From Anomaloglossus baeobatrachus (Eukaryota; Chordata; Amphibia; Anura; Aromobatidae): 64,000 nt of DNA. The stretch is taken from positions 1-64,000 of the forward strand of contig NW_027442219.1 in the NCBI RefSeq assembly GCF_048569485.1, written 5' to 3'. A program made the translations under genes and the position numbers. Of the stretch, positions 1 to 11,000 are shown one piece after another; position 1 is the first letter of the stretch, and each line of letters begins with the position of its first letter. A model generated the notes under the pieces. The model worked only from the letters and a program-made list of their open reading frames with translations. It was not told where the DNA came from and searched no databases.

Positions 1-905
1 GTGGATTCACCTGCTGCTGCAGTGACCACAGGTGTGATAACATCTAGAATTGGCATCTGGTGCGATCTCTCCGCTTCCACTCCAAAGAAAGTTACCTGTT
101 TATTCCTATCATGCATTGGTTTTTGGGGTTTTCTTTGAGTGATGATGATCTCTTTAGTAGTCTGTTGGCGCCCTCTCCTGGAGGAATAGTTTGCTTGCTC
201 TTGGACATTCTAAAAGAGAGGTCATGATAGACATTGAGCTTCTGAGCTCAATTGGGGACAGTCATGGGTGATGAATGTTTGCAACCTACTGCGAAGCCTC
301 ATACCGCAATATAAGGAACGTCAAATACTAAGAAAGGGCGGCCTATGAAAGAATTACTACTTTCAATAAGTACACTTAAACGGCTAATTGGGAATAGAAA
401 AACTGTAAAAAGCCCTCTGAGAAAGCCCCCCTCTAACCTTTGATAGTAAGCTTTTCTGTAGTCTGCCTGTTGATGTATTTTCCGTTTGAACTGTGCACAA
501 CATGAAGAGACGGAACACTGGCGGCTTGTCACAATGCCCCCCGATGACATCACAATAGCGCTGCTGCCTAGAAAACAAGCTGCGCAGAAGAAGTTGTTCT
601 TTGGGTGGGAGGGTGGGCTAGTGGAAGGAGGGGGCAATCTCTTTTTTTCCCGGGTGGTAGGGGGATGACAGGAGAAGGGAAGCGGGTGGTGAGAAAGGTA
701 CAGAGGGCAGGGTTTGGGGGCTGGGAAGGAAAGGGAAAAGATTAGGGTTTGGGGATGATGAAAGGGCTTTCTACGGGTAAGGATGGCAAAGGGTGGCAGT
801 GACGGAAAGTCAGGCAACCTGTCCTGTCCGTCTTTTTGTATCGTGAATTGGAAAGACTGCAAGGGGGAGGGGAGTTGCTTGCGCCCTAAAGGAGGAGTTA
901 TTCAG

Positions 906-966
906 ATTCATTGCAGTGGGCGGCGGCTGCAAAACGCACCATTCTTCTTGTTTTGGCTCTGCAAAG
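906..966 (+). promoter_or_regulatory. Candidate distal sequence element (DSE): GC box and octamer-like motifs
   Basis: GGGCGG, an Sp1-type GC box, lies at 918-923, about 180 bp upstream of U2. Two octamer-like motifs with core TGCAAA lie at 927-934 and about 959-966. Each matches the Oct-1 octamer ATGCAAAT at six of eight bases. Vertebrate snRNA DSEs combine Oct-1, Sp1 and Staf/ZNF143 sites at roughly -200 to -250. No perfect octamer is present, so this is positional inference. Confidence 0.35.
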
Positions 967-1035
967 CAGCCTTTTCAAGGGTTGGCTTGGGTGACAAAAT
1001 GTCTTGTGTAGGCGTGGGTTTGTCTCCCTCTCGCT

Positions 1036-1057
1036 CTCTCTCCCTAAGATGTGTCCG
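1036..1057 (+). promoter_or_regulatory. Candidate proximal sequence element (PSE) of U2
   Basis: The segment TCTCTCCCTAAGATGTGTCC lies about 45 to 65 bp upstream of the U2 start, where SNAPc binds the PSE of vertebrate Pol II snRNA genes. No TATA box follows it, as expected for a Pol II snRNA promoter. The call rests on position and a pyrimidine-then-purine look, not on a firm consensus match. The same sequence stands at the same offset before every U2 copy, including the three split ones. Confidence 0.45.
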
Positions 1058-1100
1058 GCATAGGCCAGGGTGCCACTCGAGGCCCAAACCAATTCTGGTT

Positions 1101-1288
1101 ATCGCTTCTCGGCCTTTTGGCTAAGATCAAGTGTAGTATCTGTTCTTATCAGTTTAATATCTGATACGTCCCCTATCTGGGGACCATATATTAAATGGAT
1201 TTTTAGAACAGGGAGATGGAAAAAGAGCTTGCTCTGTCCACTCCACGCATTGACCTGGTATTGCAGTACCTCCAGGAACGGTGCACCC
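1101..1288 (+). ncRNA. RNU2: U2 spliceosomal snRNA, copy 1
   Basis: This encodes U2 snRNA, which pairs with the intron branch site in the spliceosome. The 188 nt start ATCGCTTCTCGG and end GGTGCACCC. Visible parts are: stem-loop I (nt 8-26); branch-site recognition GTAGTA (33-38); stem IIa/IIb with GTCCCC...GGGGAC; an Sm site ATTTTTA; a stem III helix AGAGCTTGCTCT; and stem IV with the TATTGCAGTACC loop that binds U2A'/U2B''. Compared with human U2 as I remember it, the stem IIb and stem III differences are compensatory, so the RNA looks functional. The start is set by the conserved ATCGC and the end by the conserved CACCC before the 3' box. Confidence 0.98.
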
Positions 1289-2678
1289 CTTCTTAACCCA
1301 GTTTCCAAAAGCAGAACTCAATTCACCTGATTCATATTAGCCCGATTTAATGAATTGGAAGAAAGCATACGTCTTCATATGCACCTCAATTTGGCCCATT
1401 CACTTTTCACACTTCCTCCTTTTGTTTTTTATCTTTCACACTTTTGACTTTCTTTATTCATCCAAATAGCAAACTCATCACCACTCAACCTGACCAACTC
1501 GGCTATGTCCCCGTGCTGCAGTTCTCTGTCTTATCTAGATCATTTGCAATTGAATGGAATAGATCCCTTTTGGACAAAGTGGATTCACCTGCTGCTGCAG
1601 TGACCACAGGTGTGATAACATCTAGAATTGGCATCTGGTGCGATCTCTCCGCTTCCACTCCAAAGAAAGTTACCTGTTTATTCCTATCATGCATTGGTTT
1701 TTGGGGTTTTCTTTGAGTAATGATGATCTCTTTAGTAGTCTGTTGGCGCCCTCTCCTGGAGGAATAGTTTGCTTGCTCTTGGACATTCTAAAAGAGAGGT
1801 CATGATAGACATTGAGCTTCTGAGCTCAATTGGGGACAGTCATGGGTGATGAATGTTTGCAACCTACTGCGAAGCCTCATACCGCAATATAAGGAACGTC
1901 AAATACTAAGAAAGGGCGGCCTATGAAAGAATTACTACTTTCAATAAGTACACTTAAACGGCTAATTGGGAATAGAAAAACTGTAAAAAGCCCTCTGAGA
2001 AAGCCCCCCTCTAACCTTTGATAGTAAGCTTTTCTGTAGTCTGCCTGTTGATGTATTTTCCGTTTGAACTGTGCACAACATGAAGAGACGGAACACTGGC
2101 GGCTTGTCACAATGCCCCCCGATGACATCACAATAGCGCTGCTGCCTAGAAAACAAGCTGCGCAGAAGAAGTTGTTCTTTGGGTGGGAGGGTGGGCTAGT
2201 GGAAGGAGGGGGCAATCTCTTTTTTTCCCGGGTGGTAGGGGGATGACAGGAGAAGGGAAGCGGGTGGTGAGAAAGGTACAGAGGGCAGGGTTTGGGGGCT
2301 GGGAAGGAAAGGGAAAAGATTAGGGTTTGGGGATGATGAAAGGGCTTTCTACGGGTAAGGATGGCAAAGGGTGGCAGTGACGGAAAGTCAGGCAACCTGT
2401 CCTGTCCGTCTTTTTGTATCGTGAATTGGAAAGACTGCAAGGGGGAGGGGAGTTGCTTGCGCCCTAAAGGAGGAGTTATTCAGATTCATTGCAGTGGGCG
2501 GCGGCTGCAAAACGCACCATTCTTCTTGTTTTGGCTCTGCAAAGCAGCCTTTTCAAGGGTTGGCTTGGGTGACAAAATGTCTTGTGTAGGCGTGGGTTTG
2601 TCTCCCTCTCGCTCTCTCTCCCTAAGATGTGTCCGGCATAGGCCAGGGTGCCACTCGAGGCCCAAACCAATTCTGGTT
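1289..2678. other. U2 intergenic spacer (representative unit)
   Basis: About 1390 bp between one U2 gene and the next. Apart from the 3' box just after U2 and the candidate DSE/PSE before the next gene, I recognise no gene, tRNA, snRNA or transposon in it. It has a T-rich stretch after U2, a G/A-rich stretch about 500 to 300 bp before the next U2, and a short CT-rich run near the PSE. Open frames of 60 to 187 codons overlap on both strands and show no domain or codon signal. All other spacers in the window repeat this sequence. Confidence 0.85.
1301..1315 (+). terminator. snRNA 3' box
   Basis: GTTTCCAAAAGCAGA matches the vertebrate 3' box consensus GTTT-N(0-3)-AAA-R-NN-AGA at every fixed base. 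It begins 13 nt after the U2 3' end, the usual distance. The Integrator complex uses it to cleave the nascent snRNA. It recurs 200 bp after each U2 start. In the three split loci it stays with the 3' part of U2 and is separated from the promoter by the insertion. Confidence 0.93.
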
Positions 2679-2866
2679 ATCGCTTCTCGGCCTTTTGGCT
2701 AAGATCAAGTGTAGTATCTGTTCTTATCAGTTTAATATCTGATACGTCCCCTATCTGGGGACCATATATTAAATGGATTTTTAGAACAGGGAGATGGAAA
2801 AAGAGCTTGCTCTGTCCACTCCACGCATTGACCTGGTATTGCAGTACCTCCAGGAACGGTGCACCC
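2679..2866 (+). ncRNA. RNU2: U2 snRNA, copy 2
   Basis: Same 188-nt sequence as copy 1. The spacer downstream carries the variant T at 3219. Confidence 0.97.
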
Positions 2867-4256
2867 CTTCTTAACCCAGTTTCCAAAAGCAGAACTCAAT
2901 TCACCTGATTCATATTAGCCCGATTTAATGAATTGGAAGAAAGCATACGTCTTCATATGCACCTCAATTTGGCCCATTCACTTTTCACACTTCCTCCTTT
3001 TGTTTTTTATCTTTCACACTTTTGACTTTCTTTATTCATCCAAATAGCAAACTCATCACCACTCAACCTGACCAACTCGGCTATGTCCCCGTGCTGCAGT
3101 TCTCTGTCTTATCTAGATCATTTGCAATTGAATGGAATAGATCCCTTTTGGACAAAGTGGATTCACCTGCTGCTGCAGTGACCACAGGTGTGATAACATC
3201 TAGAATTGGCATCTGGTGTGATCTCTCCGCTTCCACTCCAAAGAAAGTTACCTGTTTATTCCTATCATGCATTGGTTTTTGGGGTTTTCTTTGAGTAATG
3301 ATGATCTCTTTAGTAGTCTGTTGGCGCCCTCTCCTGGAGGAATAGTTTGCTTGCTCTTGGACATTCTAAAAGAGAGGTCATGATAGACATTGAGCTTCTG
3401 AGCTCAATTGGGGACAGTCATGGGTGATGAATGTTTGCAACCTACTGCGAAGCCTCATACCGCAATATAAGGAACGTCAAATACTAAGAAAGGGCGGCCT
3501 ATGAAAGAATTACTACTTTCAATAAGTACACTTAAACGGCTAATTGGGAATAGAAAAACTGTAAAAAGCCCTCTGAGAAAGCCCCCCTCTAACCTTTGAT
3601 AGTAAGCTTTTCTGTAGTCTGCCTGTTGATGTATTTTCCGTTTGAACTGTGCACAACATGAAGAGACGGAACACTGGCGGCTTGTCACAATGCCCCCCGA
3701 TGACATCACAATAGCGCTGCTGCCTAGAAAACAAGCTGCGCAGAAGAAGTTGTTCTTTGGGTGGGAGGGTGGGCTAGTGGAAGGAGGGGGCAATCTCTTT
3801 TTTTCCCGGGTGGTAGGGGGATGACAGGAGAAGGGAAGCGGGTGGTGAGAAAGGTACAGAGGGCAGGGTTTGGGGGCTGGGAAGGAAAGGGAAAAGATTA
3901 GGGTTTGGGGATGATGAAAGGGCTTTCTACGGGTAAGGATGGCAAAGGGTGGCAGTGACGGAAAGTCAGGCAACCTGTCCTGTCCGTCTTTTTGTATCGT
4001 GAATTGGAAAGACTGCAAGGGGGAGGGGAGTTGCTTGCGCCCTAAAGGAGGAGTTATTCAGATTCATTGCAGTGGGCGGCGGCTGCAAAACGCACCATTC
4101 TTCTTGTTTTGGCTCTGCAAAGCAGCCTTTTCAAGGGTTGGCTTGGGTGACAAAATGTCTTGTGTAGGCGTGGGTTTGTCTCCCTCTCGCTCTCTCTCCC
4201 TAAGATGTGTCCGGCATAGGCCAGGGTGCCACTCGAGGCCCAAACCAATTCTGGTT

Positions 4257-4444
4257 ATCGCTTCTCGGCCTTTTGGCTAAGATCAAGTGTAGTATCTGTT
4301 CTTATCAGTTTAATATCTGATACGTCCCCTATCTGGGGACCATATATTAAATGGATTTTTAGAACAGGGAGATGGAAAAAGAGCTTGCTCTGTCCACTCC
4401 ACGCATTGACCTGGTATTGCAGTACCTCCAGGAACGGTGCACCC
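4257..4444 (+). ncRNA. RNU2: U2 snRNA, copy 3
   Basis: Identical to copy 1, with intact upstream elements and 3' box. Confidence 0.97.
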
Positions 4445-5834
4445 CTTCTTAACCCAGTTTCCAAAAGCAGAACTCAATTCACCTGATTCATATTAGCCCG
4501 ATTTAATGAATTGGAAGAAAGCATACGTCTTCATATGCACCTCAATTTGGCCCATTCACTTTTCACACTTCCTCCTTTTGTTTTTTATCTTTCACACTTT
4601 TGACTTTCTTTATTCATCCAAATAGCAAACTCATCACCACTCAACCTGACCAACTCGGCTATGTCCCCGTGCTGCAGTTCTCTGTCTTATCTAGATCATT
4701 TGCAATTGAATGGAATAGATCCCTTTTGGACAAAGTGGATTCACCTGCTGCTGCAGTGACCACAGGTGTGATAACATCTAGAATTGGCATCTGGTGCGAT
4801 CTCTCCGCTTCCACTCCAAAGAAAGTTACCTGTTTATTCCTATCATGCATTGGTTTTTGGGGTTTTCTTTGAGTAATGATGATCTCTTTAGTAGTCTGTT
4901 GGCGCCCTCTCCTGGAGGAATAGTTTGCTTGCTCTTGGACATTCTAAAAGAGAGGTCATGATAGACATTGAGCTTCTGAGCTCAATTGGGGACAGTCATG
5001 GGTGATGAATGTTTGCAACCTACTGCGAAGCCTCATACCGCAATATAAGGAACGTCAAATACTAAGAAAGGGCGGCCTATGAAAGAATTACTACTTTCAA
5101 TAAGTACACTTAAACGGCTAATTGGGAATAGAAAAACTGTAAAAAGCCCTCTGAGAAAGCCCCCCTCTAACCTTTGATAGTAAGCTTTTCTGTAGTCTGC
5201 CTGTTGATGTATTTTCCGTTTGAACTGTGCACAACATGAAGAGACGGAACACTGGCGGCTTGTCACAATGCCCCCCGATGACATCACAATAGCGCTGCTG
5301 CCTAGAAAACAAGCTGCGCAGAAGAAGTTGTTCTTTGGGTGGGAGGGTGGGCTAGTGGAAGGAGGGGGCAATCTCTTTTTTTCCCGGGTGGTAGGGGGAT
5401 GACAGGAGAAGGGAAGCGGGTGGTGAGAAAGGTACAGAGGGCAGGGTTTGGGGGCTGGGAAGGAAAGGGAAAAGATTAGGGTTTGGGGATGATGAAAGGG
5501 CTTTCTACGGGTAAGGATGGCAAAGGGTGGCAGTGACGGAAAGTCAGGCAACCTGTCCTGTCCGTCTTTTTGTATCGTGAATTGGAAAGACTGCAAGGGG
5601 GAGGGGAGTTGCTTGCGCCCTAAAGGAGGAGTTATTCAGATTCATTGCAGTGGGCGGCGGCTGCAAAACGCACCATTCTTCTTGTTTTGGCTCTGCAAAG
5701 CAGCCTTTTCAAGGGTTGGCTTGGGTGACAAAATGTCTTGTGTAGGCGTGGGTTTGTCTCCCTCTCGCTCTCTCTCCCTAAGATGTGTCCGGCATAGGCC
5801 AGGGTGCCACTCGAGGCCCAAACCAATTCTGGTT

Positions 5835-6022
5835 ATCGCTTCTCGGCCTTTTGGCTAAGATCAAGTGTAGTATCTGTTCTTATCAGTTTAATATCTGATA
5901 CGTCCCCTATCTGGGGACCATATATTAAATGGATTTTTAGAACAGGGAGATGGAAAAAGAGCTTGCTCTGTCCACTCCACGCATTGACCTGGTATTGCAG
6001 TACCTCCAGGAACGGTGCACCC
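5835..6022 (+). ncRNA. RNU2: U2 snRNA, copy 4
   Basis: Intact gene and 3' box. The spacer after it is split by the gypsy element about 740 bp beyond the gene. Confidence 0.97.
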
Positions 6023-6757
6023 CTTCTTAACCCAGTTTCCAAAAGCAGAACTCAATTCACCTGATTCATATTAGCCCGATTTAATGAATTGGAAGAAAGC
6101 ATACGTCTTCATATGCACCTCAATTTGGCCCATTCACTTTTCACACTTCCTCCTTTTGTTTTTTATCTTTCACACTTTTGACTTTCTTTATTCATCCAAA
6201 TAGCAAACTCATCACCACTCAACCTGACCAACTCGGCTATGTCCCCGTGCTGCAGTTCTCTGTCTTATCTAGATCATTTGCAATTGAATGGAATAGATCC
6301 CTTTTGGACAAAGTGGATTCACCTGCTGCTGCAGTGACCACAGGTGTGATAACATCTAGAATTGGCATCTGGTGCGATCTCTCCGCTTCCACTCCAAAGA
6401 AAGTTACCTGTTTATTCCTATCATGCATTGGTTTTTGGGGTTTTCTTTGAGTAATGATGATCTCTTTAGTAGTCTGTTGGCGCCCTCTCCTGGAGGAATA
6501 GTTTGCTTGCTCTTGGACATTCTAAAAGAGAGGTCATGATAGACATTGAGCTTCTGAGCTCAATTGGGGACAGTCATGGGTGATGAATGTTTGCAACCTA
6601 CTGCGAAGCCTCATACCGCAATATAAGGAACGTCAAATACTAAGAAAGGGCGGCCTATGAAAGAATTACTACTTTCAATAAGTACACTTAAACGGCTAAT
6701 TGGGAATAGAAAAACTGTAAAAAGCCCTCTGAGAAAGCCCCCCTCTAACCTTTGATA

Positions 6758-6762
6758 GTAAG
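6758..6762 (+). repeat. Target site duplication of the gypsy element, left
   Basis: gtaag here matches gtaag at 14570-14574. Uninterrupted units carry one copy in the string gatagtaagctttt. Confidence 0.95.
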
Positions 6763-8044
6763 TGTCACAAACCACCGGGGGGTCACTCAGAAATCCCCCG
6801 CGCTGGCTACCAGTACGTCACAATCGGGGGGTAACAAGCAGGAGTCAACCCTCCTTTATACCTCCCGACCGACAGACAGAGCACGTGACGCGCTCTCTAG
6901 CGCCCCTCTTATAGTCAGGCCAATTATGGAATTGCCCGACAATAAGCAAGGAGGCCGCTATACTACTTATGCCGATTATTGAAGGGTCCCCGGTGAGAGT
7001 AAGGTATATATTCCCCCGACCTCCGCGGGCGGAATATATAATATCTTCCCGGATCTCACTGGCCTCCCCACAATAATCCTTGGCACAACTCGCTGCCACC
7101 AACCGATTTACGGTAACTATTAGCCGAACACACAGACGTGGGATTCAAGATCGAGATAACAGAACAGCCCAAGATTAATTATATAATTTAATCGCCTAAA
7201 GCCACACTAGAAACTACAATATATACAATAGGGAATCTACAGAATATACATATGTCAGAGTACAGTTACAATCAAAGCATGGGTTACAAACAGGCATACA
7301 CAGTTCCAGCAGTTACCTTGTTGCGTCTGGCCACAGGGGGGCGCTGTAGACCAGGTTTCTAGGATTCTTCCTCACAGGTCTTTCCCAACCAGGCCCCCGA
7401 GCAGAAGAACGCTGGAAAATGGCCGAAGTAGGGTTATCAACCTGGGCAAATCCAGGTCTCCTCCTACCTTAGTGACCTCACAGGGAAGCACTGCCACTCC
7501 CCCTGCATGGATCAGAATTATCCAGAAAAGGGGATTTTGGCCATAACTTTGCCTGGGAGCGTCGTAGGCGGACGCCAATGCTCTCATTGTGACAGTTATG
7601 AATTTAGCTGCAGAACGAGGGGACTCATGACCTGTCTACGAGTTCCCATATGGCTGATATCACGTTTGGTGTGTTTCCCAATGTCCTACTTCCATAAAAA
7701 GGGTGTGCCAGCATCGTCCACATGCGGAGACACCATTGTTATGGTTGCCATATTTATCGGAGATATGGCTTGCGAGATATGAACCATTTTTTACTGGAGT
7801 CGTTCTGTCTGGCTATTTCCATAGCCTTGCTAACTAGCTAGCAGCTCCTACTACAGGGTGACGGCAGGGAGTCATCCTGTATCCATTGTCCTAAAGCCAC
7901 CTAATTTCCATATCACAGGACATGGCCATGGATTTGTTGCTAAACCAGTTGTGTGAAGGGAAGGGGGTAGTGACACCAGGAGAGGGCTTCCTGACATGAC
8001 TTGAATGTCATGATTTATCGTCATATCTCCGGATTTACCTCACA
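6763..8044 (-). repeat. 3' LTR of the gypsy element
   Basis: 1282 bp, running tgtcacaaacc to tacctcaca on the + strand. It matches the LTR at 13288-14569 with the same length and no difference that I noticed. On the element strand, TATA-like stretches lie near 7000-7050 and are the likely promoter region. Short open frames inside it are not genes. Confidence 0.95.
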
Positions 8045-11000
8045 CCTCCCCCCTTTTGAGGGCGCTAGGGGGCAGCACACTCCGGTGTTCCCCCGTGCGC
8101 CCGTCCGCGACCTCTCCTTGTCGGGACAGCCCGTCTGCGTTACCGTGGTCACGGCCCCTTTTGTGGCGAATGGTGAAGTTGTATTGCTGGAGCGCAAGGC
8201 TCCATCGCAACAATCGCCCATTCGTCCCAGAGACGGTGTGCAACCAGCTGAGGGGATTGTGGTCCGTCTCCACGATGAAGTGGCGCCCGTATAGATAGGG
8301 TTGCAGACGCTGCAGGGCCCACACTATGGCCAGGCACTCCTTCTCCATTGTAGAATAGGCCACTTCCCTTGGTAACAGCTTCCTGCTCAGGTACAAGACT
8401 GGGTGCTCTTGGCTCGCAGAGTCCACCTGGCTGAGCACCGCACCGAGGCCGAAGTCACTGGCGTCGGTCTGTACTACAAACGGCCGCGTGAAGTCGGCTG
8501 CCTGTAGCACGGGCGGGCTGGACAGGGCGTCCTTTAGGGCCCGGAAGGCTGTCTCGCAGTCCACTGTCCAATCGACTGCAGAGGGCAGCTTCTTCTTGGT
8601 GAGGTCCGTCAAGGGCTTTGCCAGGCTACTATAGCATGGAACAAACCTCCTATAGTACCCAGCGGTCCCCAAGAAGGACATCACCTGCTTCTTGGTCCTG
8701 GGGGTGGGCCAGGATGCGATGGCCTCCACTTTCTCAGGCTCGGGCTTCAGCGTTCCCCCACCTACCCGGTGACCGAGGTACTGGACCTCGCTCATGGCCA
8801 GCTGACACTTTCCCGGCTTGATGGTCAAACCTGCCCGGTGGATCCGCCTGAGCACCTGTGCTAGATGCTCTAGGTGGTCCTCCCAGGTGGGACTGAAGAC
8901 GGCAATGTCATCCAGGTACGCGGCCGCGTACCCTTCAAGTCCCTTGAGCAGGGTGTTGACCATCCGCTGGAAAGTGGCAGGGGCATTCCTCATCCCGAAT
9001 GGCATCACCGTGGACTCGTACAGTCCAAATGGGGTAATAAAGGCAGAGCGTTCCCTGGCCTTGCGAGTCAGGGGGATCTGCCAATATCCCCGGCTCAGGT
9101 CCATGATGGTCAGGTACTGAGCCCCGGCCAACTGATCGAGCAGGTCATCGATGCGTGGCATTGGGTACGCATCGGCGACCGTGACAGCATTGAGCCCCCT
9201 GTAGTCCACGCAGAACCGAGTGGTTCGGTCCTTCTTAGGGACGAGGACTACAGGCGAGGCCCAAGCGCTGTTGGATGCCTGGATCACCCCCAGCTTCAGC
9301 ATCTCGTCAATCTCCTGGCGCATGTGTTGCTGCACTTCCAGGGAGACCCGATATGCTGAACGCCGGATCGGGGGATGATCCCCAGTGTCCACGTGATGGA
9401 CAGCCAAGTCAGTCCTTCCGGGCTGGTTGGTAAACAACCCCCGGAAGGGGTGTAGGGTGGCCCACAGCTGGGACCGTTGGTCCTCCAAGAGCTGGTGGCC
9501 AACCTCCACATCCTCAAGGGATCCGCCTGCCCTAACCTGGGCTAGCATATCCAAGAGGGTTTCCGCTTCTCCCTCCTCGGGCAGGTTGCACACGGGGAGC
9601 GCACATGCCTCCCGCTCATGATGTGCCTTCATCATGTTCACATGGAAGGGCTTCCGCCTTCCACGGGCAGGGTCCAGGGTGACCAGGTACGTTACAGGGT
9701 TGAGCTGCTGGTACACGAGGTATGGGCCTTCCCAGGCTGCCTGAAGCTTGTCCTGTGGTACGGGGACCAGTACCCACACCTTTTGACCCACTTGGTAGGT
9801 CCTCTCACAAGCGTTCTGGTCGTACCAACGCTTCTGATCGGCCTGGGCTTGAGCCATATTGTCGTGTACCAGTTGCGTCAAGGCCTGCATTTTGTCCCGG
9901 AAGCGCATGACATACTCGATAACCGACACTCCAGGGGTGGCCAAATCCCCTTCCCAAGCCTCTTTCACCAGAGCCAGGGGGCCCCGCACACGTCGCCCGT
10001 ACAGGAGCTCAAACGGTGAGAATCCTGTTGAGGCCTGTGGAACCTCCCGGTAAGCAAATAACAGGTGTGGGAGATACCGCTCCCAGTCACGCCCATGGGA
10101 GTCGACCAACATCTTAAGCATCTGCTTCAAGGTGCCATTGAACCGCTCGCACAGGCCATTAGTCTGTGGATGGTACGGGCTGGCCACCAGATGTCGCACC
10201 TGGACTTGCTTACAGAGGGTCTCCATCAGCTGGGACATGAATTGGGTCCCCCGGTCAGTGAGCATTTCCTGGGGAAAACCCACTCGGGAGAAAATCTCCA
10301 GCAATGCGGTGGCCACCTTGTCAGCCCGAATGGACGACAAGGCCACTGCTTCTGGGTACCGGGTGGCATAGTCCACTACCGTCAGTATGAAGCGTTTCCC
10401 GGAGCTGCTGGGGATGGCCAGCGGGCCGACCAGATCCACAGCCACCCTCCTGAAAGGCTCATCGATGATTGGCAGAGATACTAGTGGGGCTTTGGGGTGT
10501 GGCCCCGCCTTCCCCACTCTCTGACAGGTTTCACACGAACGGCAGTAGGCAGCCACATCGGCCCCCATTTTTGGCCAGTAGAAATGCTGGTTTAACCTGG
10601 CCTTGGTCTTAGCGATCCCTAGGTGTCCGGCCATCGGAATCTCATGTGCGATCCGCAACAACTCCGTCCGGAACGGATAGGGTACCACCAACTGTCGGTC
10701 CCTGGGCCACGCCTCCGGTGAACCCTGCTGGACCGTGGCCCGGTACAGCCGTCCTTGGTCCCAGACCACTCGCTCCGGGTCCGAGTCCGAGGGAGGCTGT
10801 GCCGCCTGCTCCTTTAGAGCTTTCAGGCTGTCGTCAGCTTCTAACGCTGCCTGAAACCCCTGACCAGATGTGGCCAGAATCGACGAGACTGTCACATCTT
10901 CGGTCAGTACCCCGGGACCTGTGTCCTGGCCTCCACCTGACTCGGCTGCCACTTGGTCAGAAGGGGAAGAGCTATCGGACCTCCGGGAGGCCCCTTGGCT

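Larger units (their letters stand above)
1..6762 (+). repeat. U2 snRNA tandem array, block A (1578-bp units)
   Basis: Head-to-tail 1578-bp units, each one U2 gene plus about 1390 bp of spacer. The window opens inside a spacer, so the first unit is partial. U2 starts at 1101, 2679, 4257 and 5835 are exactly 1578 apart. Units look identical apart from single-base variants at 141 (G where other units have A) and 3219 (T where others have C). The block ends where the gypsy element enters the spacer. Tandem U2 arrays kept uniform by concerted evolution are known in vertebrates (human RNU2, Xenopus U2); the unit length here is specific to this genome. Confidence 0.97.

Noticed and set aside
299-862. 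187-codon open frame on the - strand, repeated in every spacer, and other 60-113 codon frames on both strands
   Set aside because: They overlap each other on both strands, have low-complexity or unrecognisable products, cover promoter parts and U2 itself, and are kept only because the array is homogenised.
1024-1043. CT-rich run near the PSE as a microsatellite
   Set aside because: Short, imperfect and constant in all units; unlike the long CT tract of human RNU2.
1-6762. CRISPR-like or bacterial repeat array
   Set aside because: The repeats are 1578 bp with a U2 gene in each; the window is vertebrate nuclear DNA.
7372-7782. 71- and 91-codon frames in the LTRs
   Set aside because: Present in both LTRs because these are identical; no recognisable product and on LTR regulatory sequence.
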